NCBI GenBank assembly: GCA_001695595.3
Contig: MBPM02000020.1
Coordinates: 868,001-932,000, forward strand
Origin: Plasmopara viticola
Taxonomy: Eukaryota; Oomycota; Peronosporomycetes; Peronosporales; Peronosporaceae
Length of the DNA stretch: 64,000 nucleotides
Direction: 5' to 3'
The translations under genes were made by a program, and so were the position numbers. Shown here in pieces: positions 44,339 through 55,380 of this stretch. Position 1 is the stretch's first letter. Each line of letters begins with the position of its first letter. The notes under the pieces were generated by a model. That model was not told the origin of the DNA. It ran no database searches and was given only the letters and a program-made list of their open reading frames with translations.

Positions 44339-45489
44339 ATGTAATGTAATGTATTACGTTATCGCGTTGCCAAGGTATGCACGTGCTAGGCTCAGTCTGG
44401 CTAGTCCACGGCATAGAGTGGTGTCCGCATACGTCGAGTCTCGTTCGGCGGGCAGTGCATCCAGCACCGAGGTCAAATGGGTCTTCCATTTCTATCGGTC
44501 TTGTGCAAGGGTACGTACCACTTCGAGGTCTTGTGCTGTCCGGAGTCGAAAGCCGGAGCCACGGGAAACAAGATTGTGGTCGAGTGTCGAGGGGAGCGTG
44601 GTGCGGGGACGTCCGCGCCATTTTGCTGCGGTGGAGAAGAAGTAGGCACGCATCTGGAGGTCAGCTGGAATGTCGGGATAGCGGCGAAGTACATGGCCAA
44701 ACAGGCGCCAGCGAGCTTGTGTCAGTCGTAGTCTCAGCGGCCGCTCATCACAGAGGTCGAAGAGTCTTGCATTCGAAATGGGTCGGGGGTAGCGATAGCC
44801 AAGAGCGTAGCGAAGCTGGCGGCGATGGAAACTCTCGAGGCCGTGGAGCTCTGACTTGGTAAGAGCCCAGTTGTACAGCAGAATCGGTAGAACGTAGGTG
44901 TTGTACAATCGAATGCGTGTCTTGGGTGAGATGAACGTGGGGCGGAGCCAGACGGACCAGAGGCGGTGGAGCGCGAGGGTGGCCAGGGACTTGCGTCGGG
45001 ATAGATCTTTAATATCGCCGAGGAGTGTTCCGAGCTTCTTAGTGTGGTGCCAGGTTTCTTCTCGGGATCGGGCGTGTCGAGTGGCGCCCGACGGGTTGCA
45101 GTGGCGGCGGATTTCGGTGACTTCGGTCTTGGCTTTTTTTTTTTTTTTTTTCAGGGTTAGAAGGAAGTCATCAATGCGGTGCTCACCTCTATCGTAGATC
45201 TTGGTTTCGCGGAGGCCAAGGATATCGACGCGGTAGCGCCGGAGATCTTCGGGGAGTGTTACGTGCTTCTTGCGCTTCGAACCTAGAGAATTCACATTAA
45301 AGTAGCCAATCCGGATGCGGTTGGCGCGATTAAGGGCGTGGAAGGGGGTTTGGCCTGGTGCTGGAGACCGTCGCGTCGAGGGTGAGACTCGTTAGAGACC
45401 TGCAGATGCCCGAGAGCACCTGCCCGAAGCGCGCGAGCATTAAGCCCCCGCGCTTGGAAGGAGGGCGTCACCCCAACCTTTTCCGCAAA
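44339..45489 (-). mobile_element. Internally deleted non-LTR retrotransposon (LINE) with target-site duplication
   Basis: A 1151-bp insertion bounded by a perfect 12-bp duplication, ATGTGAAACGTA, at 44327-44338 and 45490-45501. The tail of CATTA pentamers lies at 44339-44353, so it reads on the minus strand. The 5' end (to 45484) is the same GC-rich block as in the short insertions at 13169 and 61047. The inside keeps the endonuclease start and the end of the RT-encoding frame (see the entry at 44492) but lacks the RT catalytic core. It landed 120 bp after the CM1 stop codon. Confidence 0.88.
44492..45295 (-). pseudogene. LINE ORF with RT core deleted (endonuclease start fused to C-terminus)
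   Basis: An open frame of 267 residues. The start (RRYRVDILGLRETKIYDRG) is the N-terminal part of an apurinic-type endonuclease domain. A homopolymer run encoding poly-Lys (about 45132-45149) follows. Then the frame continues with TRIRLYNTYVLPILLYNWAL and RLTQARWRLFGHVLRR, the region after the reverse transcriptase palm in non-LTR elements. The whole catalytic RT, with its FADD motif, is missing, so the homopolymer probably marks the deletion joint. The frame is still open across the joint, which suggests the deletion is old enough to have been copied as a unit or young enough not to have decayed. No activity is expected. Confidence 0.8.
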
Positions 45490-45501
45490 ATGTGAAACGT
45501 A

Positions 45502-48500
45502 GTGTACATTAATATTTTGCTCTAATATTGTATATTATATCTGTGGAATATATAGTTCTGTTTTTTCGAAGAATAGAAATGCTAATTGCATCTTATAAGA
45601 TAAAAGTCATTCTCCCAGCGGAAACTTTGTATGAAGGATTACAGGATCGGAGAAGTAGGAAGTAAAACTTTGAATGCTGGCATCCAGCAACTTTCTTGAA
45701 ACAGAATATACCTAGAAAGAAGACGATGTGGCGGAATTGTGCAGGGACGCATGTTGATATTGCAAGCTTTATGCGTGGCCAAGGATGTATAACCGGATAA
45801 TGAGGCCCAACTAAAAAAATCAATTTATATACGATGGGCAGGCGAAATTGGTTTCCTGACATTTGTACGTGCACCGAGCCAGCTTTAGTTTTAAACCTTT
45901 ATTTTTAAGAAGTGTCTTTCGGTCAATAAGTAGCCTTTGCAAGCTGCCACCCGGCGGGAATTAGCACGCGATCCTACTGCGACATTGAAGCGACAAAACC
46001 ATCGATGCTGACACGCAAGAGTTGAAGAACACATCTCAAAATATTCAACTAACTTTCTTGCTTGAAAGCTAGTCCAAAGGTTTAGCGATCTTCGCATATT
46101 GTTGATTCAGATTTAATAGTGCTAGAAAGACTCGTGAGTCACACGATTACGGGTAATAGAGGAAAAGACTGCTTTGGTCAAAATAAAACAGAAATAGGCG
46201 GAGAGATTGATAGCTTTGCCTAAAGTAATTCAGGTGTCATTGGATCTGTGTTTAATATGACCAGAGCACGGTGGAGCGAAGATCTAACTTGTCCTGGAGG
46301 AAAGCAAAGTGAAGATAAGTACGAAAGAAGCTGGAGAGTAATGGCAATGACAATCCTGCTGATGCCTGAGTTGATTTCGAGATGTTTGGTAGTGGCAGCC
46401 TTATGAAGGGTATCAGCAAAAATCTTTTGTTTAGACAAACTGATGCAGAAGACGTGAACTTAATCAAAGCGAAAAATGTAGCGATTTTGTCTTCGATGCG
46501 ATTGTTAAGACGTCATAAAAGACAATGAGCGGAAACCTGATGAAGAGAGCAAAGATGACATCGAGCATGTGACATCGAATAGAAAAAAAATATTCTCGAC
46601 GAAAACGCTTTTTGACAAAGTCTTTATGACATGGTTGCGTCAAGCTATCAACCCTACGCCATTGAACCTCTGCTCAGTAATCCATAGCATCATTTTTTGG
46701 CAAGTCTTTCGATTTGCTTAGCACAATTCGGGTGAGCTGGACCCAAGGAATTAATTTGAGATTTTCCGAACATCCGTTGCGATCATATACTACATTGTGG
46801 AGTGCTCGCTGCTCCTTTGTCGACGCTCACTTACCAGAAGTATCGTGATGTGTTGGACGAATGGTATGTGTCATAATCTGCTATTAGATCGTTCCCGAAA
46901 AGTTTACATAGCATACTAGCAATAGTTGCTGCTGCTTACATACACATTGTTCTTGCAGACATTGTTGCTGACAGCATCGAGTATACTATTGTGCGCTGCA
47001 GAGTCTTCGAGACACTCGTGATATCAGCTACATTATGCAAACATAATTCAGCATATATCCATATTGTAAATGTGATCGTGTATCTTGGAAGCCGTTTTGC
47101 TATTGGCTATATTGAAATTGCTTCTCATCCTTATGAGCTCGGGTACCTACTAGTTTGCAGTGTGACACTTGCTATAAAATTAGACACAGCTAGCACAAAC
47201 GGATTCTTATATCACCACTGACAAATGTTTAAGGAACACTAGCCATATTTTACAGAATTAATTGCACTTCTTACGGAGTGCCATTAACTAGTGCTGAAGA
47301 TCCATGTCACAAGTCCACGACTAGATGGACTTTTGACACAATTGTATTACTTCTAGTCAATTAGCGTGCCGTAAGCGCAAAACCATGGCGAATTGTTAGC
47401 TGCATGAAGCAAGCACCTTTTTGGGCTTTGAGTTCACCCAGCTTACCGCTACTTACTGGGGTTTATTTGCGTGCTCGAGCAAATTGATAAGTACCTCGTG
47501 GTATCCGCTATAGCCTGGGATGGATCAGGTATTAGCAAGTTGTGTAATAATATTAACATGCTAAAGCCCAATGTCCAACAACTGTAAGCCCAACAAAAAA
47601 AAGCTTTCCGTCACAATGAAAGAGTCTATTCAGCCAGCAATTTTGTAAGGTTACGAGAGCTTGTGGGCCTGAGTCTTCTTAACTCTTATTGCGCACTAAA
47701 ATGCATTTCACTTTCAAAAAGAATGCCACATAGGTAGCTAGCGTTTTCCGTTTAATCCAGACGGTCACATCCTGGGCAGAGGATCAAACTTACCGCAGCA
47801 CGCGGCCTGTCGCTGTGCAACATGATGTCATACTTGCTGGGCAAACAGGTTTGTACCTTTATCAAGCAAAACGGCATTTCCCTATAAATATGTACGCCAT
47901 ACTACTTGGATGAGAAGGCGGTCTTTCTAGTTTTTTTTGTAAGCACACTACCTGTGTTTTAACAGTCGCGGAGGGAGCTTCTTGTCAGCTGGTAGTCGAC
48001 TGAAGATTGGGTGGAGAGCGAAGCAGAGTCAGCAAAAAGGAGTAGTTTTGCTCGAAGTAGATTGATGGGTGAAACAACTTGGGAAACCCTTGTTAATGTC
48101 TGTCTTGCTACTGCCTTCCTGGTGGCTCTATGCCATCGAATGCTACCATCTCAATTCCTACAGTTTTTAAGCACTCTACCTGAATTTTTACAAATATTGG
48201 ATGATTATCTGTGACCACAGCTTCTATGGATGTTTTCAACGCATATGTATTTTTGGAGAGATGTAAGTTTATGGCGTGGTTGCCGCTGCCGGCCAATTTG
48301 CCGGTGAGAACAATTACGTCTCAAAACGTTCCTGCGATAGGTTTAAGAGATGGGCTTCATCTTTATGGCTTTATGGATTCCTTTTGAATATAGATGAGTC
48401 TAGAAATCTGCGTCGTATTCCCTTGCTTCTTCGCTTCGTACTACGGGTTTGCTTTGAATTTACGCTTTCAAATGCCGTCTTTAACGATTTTTACCGCGAA

Positions 48501-48540
48501 GCTATCAGCCAATATGACCTTATCCACCTTTTACCGACGC
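45502..48540. other. Unassigned 3-kb stretch between LINE and gypsy pol
   Basis: Short frames on both strands (for example 45593-45874 minus, 46991-47221 plus, 48011-48214 plus) show no recognisable family. A 3' LTR for the gypsy pol next door should lie in the right part but was not recognised. This region is not part of copies A, B or C. Confidence 0.35.
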
Positions 48541-50330
48541 TTAGGGTCCTCGTGATACGGCTTCACCACTAAAGTGAAAAGTACTGAATGCATCTTCAAT
48601 CCTTAAATAGTTCCAGCTCATTAGTATTTCGTGAAACCTTTTTAAAATTGAGAATGGTCTGAGCAATCTTAGCGCGAGAGTCTTTGACTGAGAGAAATTT
48701 TTATGACGGCCACTCCAATTATTGTCGTCCAAAAGCGCCATGTCTTCAGCTTCGAAGTCAAAGACAAGTCTTTTATGGTCGAAATAATACTTCATGCGTT
48801 TTTGGGCTTCGCTTGTTTAATCCTGTGCGACCTTATGTAGAGGGACTTGTTGAAGTTCTTGTGCTGACTTCTTCAACTTGCAAAATTCTGGCTCTGATGC
48901 CCTATCATCAGGCATCTAAGCATTTATAGGAACAAATCCCAGAACTACTTTGATGTAATTGTAGAGTTTACGCATCGGTTATCGGCTTCGTTTGCCAGAT
49001 GTAGAAAGTCGGTTCAATTATCCTGTGCTGGGTTGATAAAACCCCGACGGCAGTTTTCAGCGAACGATCAGTACTTCCCGTTTGATTATTCATTTGTGAC
49101 ATTAAGGTCAAAGACAAAGCGCGCTACTCTACCACAGTAGAAACGGTTGCTTACCGTAGCTTGAATCGAAATTTGGTGTCTTGGTTAGACGCAATGGTCT
49201 GTGGTATCCCATATCCTTCATTTAATTCTTTATAGAATCTTTGCAGATCCTGCAGTATCGTCCGTTGTCGTTGAAACGACAAACTTACTCCTTTTGGTTA
49301 GCAATTAACAGTCACCACGACGGTATCTAAGCCACTTTTGGTCAGAGACACATTAAATTCCATTAAATATCGATCTATCTACGTCTTGGAATTTTTTTGA
49401 GTCTGAAGTAATCCTGTTGCAATGTTTGCCTAGCCTTGTTATGTTGACCCATTCCCGTTGTCCGGATTGTTGCTGCACCCAATAACCACCGCAAGCTTAT
49501 TTGAGTGGCTTTACGCTTTTATTTCGGATAGTGTGCTTATGCATCAGCCACGGTGTTAGTATCGTCGGATTACACTTACACAAATGCAAGAATTTAGCAA
49601 CCCAGTTGAATCATCAAGCCGTCTTTCGATTTTTTTTCTGCATCAGGATTTTCTCAATACTCGTGTGATCGATTCTGACCGTGATTTTTCGATCGAAAAG
49701 ATTCATACGTCATACATTCAGCCAGGGCATGATTGCAAGTAAATTTCGCTCACAATCGGGGTAGTTCACCATGGTTGGCTGTATTTCCAAGCTGAAAAAT
49801 CAACATAATGCTCTCGCTCTTCCTCCTTTTGACCAAAATTTTTCCTGATCTCGAAGATTGATACGTCCATTTAGGTACCAAATAACTTCAAAACGCCGAA
49901 AGACTAAGAACTGGTTGGGTTGTCAAGCAACTTTTGAGCTTAATGAAGCAATTTAGGTGTTAGTTTGAGAGTTCGTTCGTTCTCATGGGCATTTTTTCTT
50001 CATGTTGGCTTGGAGTGGTTCTGTGTATTGCGCAAAGGCATTGCAACACCCTGAGCTGAAAAGCGCACAATTTGCTTCTTTGTCTTGAACCTAGACCATT
50101 CTGCGACAATCGTTACCTCGTGGGTGATGTTTCGATAAAGTCTGTCCTTGCATGGGTTCTCGTTTTCGTAGAGCTGGCACTTGTACAAATTGAAGTGTAA
50201 TTTCTGTTCTTTACACCACTCGAGCACATGGCACAAAGCCGTACAGTGATTCACGACATCTTCACTAAGCGAGACCACGTACATGTCGTCGAATGTATCA
50301 AGTATTGAATTTTTTAAATAACGAAGGCGT
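48541..50330 (-). pseudogene. Ty3/gypsy pol remnant: RT, RNase H, integrase, GPY/F end
   Basis: Minus-strand segments in the right order for one gypsy pol. RT: FDDMYVVSLSEDVVNHCTAL and EWCKEQKLHFNLYKCQ, about 50300-50170. RNase H: CERNLLAIMPWLNV and RIDHTSIEKILMQKK, about 49770-49640. Integrase core: VVTVNCLTKRSKFVV in shifting frames, then YGIPQTIASNQDTKF, about 49330-49170. Integrase C-terminal GPY/F-type end: MKYYFDHKRLVFDF to HEILMSWNYLRIEDAFSTFH, from about 48795 down. Frameshifts and stops throughout. Copy A keeps only the RT to RNase H start and is cut at 31905, so this is the parent-like version. Confidence 0.85.
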
Positions 50331-53300
50331 AATTCTGTTGCATTTGATCTTGCATTTGAGCTTACATTGGGCTCGATATTGCTTTTGTTACTGAATAAAT
50401 TACAGCAGTAGCCGATGCATGGACACTGCGTCTTGTCCTGCCTGCTGAGTACGACAATTTACGCTTTTAGTGATGTCGTAAGCCGAGATTTTGTGTCTAA
50501 ATTCTTACAATCCTTTTTTTTCGAATGCTTCAGCTGTATGAACGTTGTTGGCCACAAATCCGTTCGAAGCTTGTTGAGGTCCTTGTTACGGTCTATTGAG
50601 TACTCGCTAGTAGGTTCACGAGTCTTTCGTTTACTCGTACAGAGAGCTAAAGAGTGTAAATCAAGCAAGAACAAGTGTCCAAAAGTTTAAAAGTCAATCT
50701 TGGAAACTTCAGTAGCGAAACAGGCTTTTTTGAAAAAGGTAAAAGCGCTTTACCACAGACAAAGTGCAGTGGCTACAGATATTTGTGCCAAGTAGCGTGC
50801 ATCCAAACTCACCAGCCACTGGGCCTAATGTTCGTGCTGAAAAGACTCCCATCTTAATCTAGTAGTCGAATGCTTTTCGTCAAGTGACTCGTACCAAAAG
50901 TATAAATTGACTCGCTTCTCGCCATTACAACCACGAAAACTCTTGCTTTGAATTTTCGAACTTTATATGACATGTGCTACTATGTAACAAAGTTGGAGAG
51001 AAAGCTTCTTGAAAGGTTGGTCGTCAACTGGGGTTCGGGTGGTGAGCGAAGTGAAGTTGGCTAAGAGAGAGTTTTGTTGCTATTAGTAAATTAATAGGTG
51101 ATGTTAAATGGTGAGCTCTTACGGATTCTTGTCTTTCAACAGCGTAGCTGATAGCTCTTAGCCATCTACTGCTATCATTCTAAAGACGATCATTTCTTAC
51201 ACTCCATCTTAATTTCTACAGGTTCTACAGATTTTAGCATTTAAACGGTTACTTGACTCTAATAGTTATAAGACGTTTAGATCCTAATTTCTTGCTCTAA
51301 ACCAATGCAGCCACAGATTGGTGTGGATATTACCCATGCATGTGTATTCTTGAGCAATGGAATTTAACGGCAAGATTGCTGCTCCCATTCAGTCTGTCGG
51401 TGACAACAATTACGTCGCAACCTGTCTCTGTCAGCAAGGTGTGCGCGTTCATCCGACTCAAAAGATCATTTTTTGAAGTAAAAATATAAGAGATGCGGCA
51501 CGGCACGCATTCTGAATTACAATAAATCATTCCGGCGGCAAATTGGTGTCGCTACAGGCTCGTTTAATCAGTTCTACACAGACCTTTATATAACTTTGAT
51601 TCATCGCGACAAAACAAATGGCATAAAGCATTTTAAACCTTTTCGTGACGGGTGCGCTTGAAAATTGATTGAAACACCCTTCTCGATCTCTTTCTTTCTG
51701 CTCGCATCTCAGAAAAAATATTGGAAGCGTTTTGGTATGTCATCGTCTTGTCAACTCAATTGTCCAAATAATAATTTCTGCTCACATGAAGAAAGTGGTC
51801 TGCATTTTGCAAGTACATCTTCCAGATGATTGGCTGTTTGCAAATTGCGTTTTTGCGTTTTTCTGGAGTCTACCTCGATATCCTCTCAGTGCGATTTCTG
51901 TTGCGTCGGTGATTAAGAAGACGCATACAAACTTTAGCTGTAAACATTTATTTATGAACTTGAAACATGATGATCTTGTCTCGATTATCTCTGTCGCAAC
52001 CTTCTTGGACGAACACACACTAGTTATTACGGCCTTGTCAGACGGCTTGTACACATGCTTATATAGACACTTGACTGCGGTACACACCTCCACAATGACG
52101 TAATAGTTGTACTTTGTAAATAAGAAGGGTTGTATGACTTTACCCATTACTTATTTGCTTTGAGAGAGCGTGAGTTTAGATTTCTTTCCTTAAAAATGCA
52201 CATCGCTACCTGCCTGAATCTAAGCTCTCGATTGAATCTAGCATAGATATTGATTGATCGTTTAATATTAAATTTAAAATTTATTGTTTCGATTTTTATT
52301 AAATAATGTGTTTTGTGCTATTCAACAAAGTGATTTTTATATAAGTTCGTGTCCTTTTTATTCGCTAATCTCAAAAACTAACCATGCATGTTTAAAATAT
52401 CACACGACTTACGTCACTCAAAATGGTACAAACGTGACACACCCTGGGTTTGTGTATCCCCCTGTTGGTCTCATCCATCAAGACTTCGAACTGCTTATGT
52501 CCATAATAGTCAAACTTCTCCTCGTAGAATCAAGTCCATCAGACATTACCTGCTGTCTATCGGACGTCACCGTTGTGGCTTGGCTGCGCCAACTCCTAGA
52601 ATACACTCAAAGCTCACGTTAAAGTACAGAGGCTCGACCAATCAGCTACCATGTCGTCTGCATCTTGTACATCGTAGGGGTCTTAGCACACAGCATTCTT
52701 ACGATTTTCAGTGTCTTAATACCACACCGTATCTCGGCGTAAGTACGCTACGCCATCGGCTAAAAAATTTGATTGCTCGCAGAGCGAACTCGCGCCACGT
52801 GCATCGAAAACCTCATTGAAAGTGAGCAGGATTTAAGTTACATAATCGCGAATGACCTTTTAGTCTCTGTAAAGATGGTGATCGTCCTATTCGACGTAGT
52901 CGCGAGTTTGTGGCTCGTACAAGGACGAGGGTCAAGCCACAGGCTCACGAGCAAGGCTCTGACTACATCAAGGGGTATTTAGTGTGGTGCAGGCAGGGTT
53001 AGCCTTTTCCGGCTTCAAAGAACTACCCTTTATACACTGTACTCAACTGAGCAAAACATTTGCACGACTGTGCGTTGCATACCGCGCTCTCGGGTAATTT
53101 TCTGAAAATACCAAAAAACTTACTCGGAAAAACTGAAAGCCTTCGCGTGTCTTTGCGTCACAGGCGCTTCGTTCTGAACAACAAAGTAGACTTTTGCAAC
53201 TTATTCGCTCGTTGCGGGCTATTCGGCGATCAAAAGGGAATATGAGGTTAATAGTTGGAGTACAACCTTACTATCAAATATAACGAAAAAATCAGTCGAA

Positions 53301-53499
53301 ATGAAGCACAATCACTTCCTCCAATGCCAAGCGTGCTTTTGCAAGACCGTGACTAAAAAGTGGAGACTGTCTTGTACTGCCTGAATTTAAAAAAATGGGT
53401 CTTATTGGCTTGCAAAGTGTTCATTTTGCCTTTAGAAATTTTATAGAGAACGCAACTTACGCTTTGTCCAAGTGGTCTTCATCATCCACAATATTTAGA

Positions 53500-54800
53500 T
53501 TAAGGCATATCATGACTTCTTATTTGACAAGAAAGATTTAAATGACAATACCTGATGAAACTACGGTAAATACAATCTTTTTAGCCTTCTTGACCTTAAA
53601 GCTTCGCATATTTTGCTATCAATGTCTTTTGACAGGTCTGTTGAAACACCCCCCTGTTTTTTTTTTGCAAAGCTGACTAAGGTAGATAGACGAAGCAGGT
53701 GCAACCGGTAAGGCTTTGTTATTTGTTAAGAAAAAAGTAAAATCGATCAAGACAAAGTGAATGAGCGGGAGCGGGCTGTTTTATATAGCTTCAGCTTATT
53801 CATACAAACACACGCAAAATGATCTTGATGGCACGATTAAATCGCTCAGTCTGATAATCGGTTTTCGGTGACCAGCTGAGGAGATGTCCAGCCTTATACC
53901 AAGCATCTTGAAAGCGTTTTTTTTAAAGAAGGGTATTCATCCACGACATTTGTCTCCAAAAGTACATTTGCCTGAAGCTTCGATAGAGGATCAGCGCTTT
54001 GTGTTCGACACAGCCGCTGAAAGAGCCATTCTGCTTAACGCATCAATTACAATTTAAGCTCTACCGGTCAAGTCCTTCACTAGGCCAAACACGAAATTTA
54101 TTGGACTACCAATAGCGCAATGGCACCATCGAGTTTGCCAATGATGCATTTTGTTTGGCAAGGGTATCACTCGCTGGCACATTTCATGCGTACGCAAATA
54201 TGTGCAGATCGACTTACAGTATTGGGCCACAAAAGCGGGTGTTCACTAATAAACATGATTTTTCAACCGAAATGACTGCTAAGCGGTGCGGTAAAAAACA
54301 CGATAGTTTGAACCCTCATCATGAGCAACCACTACAAGTGGTGTATCACCTTGAATGATGCTTTACTACAAAGCCGATAAAGCTTCACGTGGATCTTTTA
54401 GCCATCCTTTTCAAATCCTTTGTAGTGCTGCTCATATGTCACCTCACACATAGGCGCCATCGATTAGGTGATCGGGACGAGGTCACAGCTGTTACATGAA
54501 GTCATTCATGTAGTCAGGACGATGCGATAATACAAGAGCCAAAGCATTCCACTTTTTTGGTTTGTGCTTTGCATTGACGTCATACTTTGTTTGTAAAAGA
54601 CCCACTTGGTCATTCTCTATGAGATGTAAGGCGCCTTTGTCGCTGCGCGAAGTGACGCGTATTCTGTACGGATCACTGTTGGCGAAGAGCCTTGCAGATG
54701 AACCCCGAGCTTGACAAGATCCCCTTTACCGCTAGTAGCTTTTGTCAAGGATACACTAGTCTATCTTGCGGTCGAAAATTAAATGGAATCCCTCGGCATC
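53500..54800 (-). pseudogene. Second Ty3/gypsy pol fragment: RNase H and integrase (copy B)
   Basis: Counterpart of 35650-36960. The same minus-strand blocks are present but more decayed: the RNase H block near 54750-54600 and the integrase start near 54120. The matching plus-strand string TGCCAATGATGCATTTTGTT lies at 54137. Stops and shifts abound; no product is possible. Confidence 0.7.
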
Positions 54801-55257
54801 CACTTGCAGGCGTGCAATGCCGATGATAGAATCTCCTGTGTCACAAACGACAGTTAAAGGCGTTCAAATCAAATGAGAGCACAAAGTGGGATAGTTGTGG
54901 GAGACACTTCCTCCGTTGAACTTTGAGCTTCGCCAGTGCTCACCATTTTTGTCTATAAGTAAACAGGCGTGAAATTTCATAAACAGAAAAATTGGCGGCT
55001 CCCATTACTGAGCGCCACTCCCCGAAATAGTCAAGGTGACTGTATTCAAGGACGATTTAAGGGTTGGCCTGCCTCGCATAAAATATTAAGTGCAGGCAGC
55101 ATTTATCAAAGCGACGACCTCAATCGCTCTTCGATAGAAGCATATTCATTGACAGGCTCTCTCCTCCAGAACGCCGAGAATGAGATGCCCCTCGTCCTGT
55201 TATAACCAGTGTAGCATTCAGTGATTCGACTTCAGCATTAATGGCCTAAGGTATTGC

Positions 55258-55380
55258 CCGGCAAAGTACCATCTGCTACTTCGGCTGCACTAAACAAGAG
55301 CACATGATTCGTGACTGTTATAAAGAGGGAGGCCGCTCATTCGAAGATTGGAAAGCACTAAATTCCTTTCGAGGCAGAAA
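55258..55380 (+). pseudogene. Gag-like zinc-knuckle remnant (copy B)
   Basis: The plus-strand frame reads CYFGCTKQEHMIRDCYK, keeping all three Cys and the His of a CCHC knuckle, but with three residues between the first two Cys. Copy A has Arg for the first Cys. Opposite in orientation to the gypsy remnants. Likely from a Copia-like Gag; no flanking protease or integrase was found. Confidence 0.5.

Noticed and set aside
52284..52819. Plus-strand frames of 112 and 143 codons in copy B
   Set aside because: They overlap each other in different phases across the LTR-like region. Copy A does not keep either frame open, so selection for a protein is unlikely.
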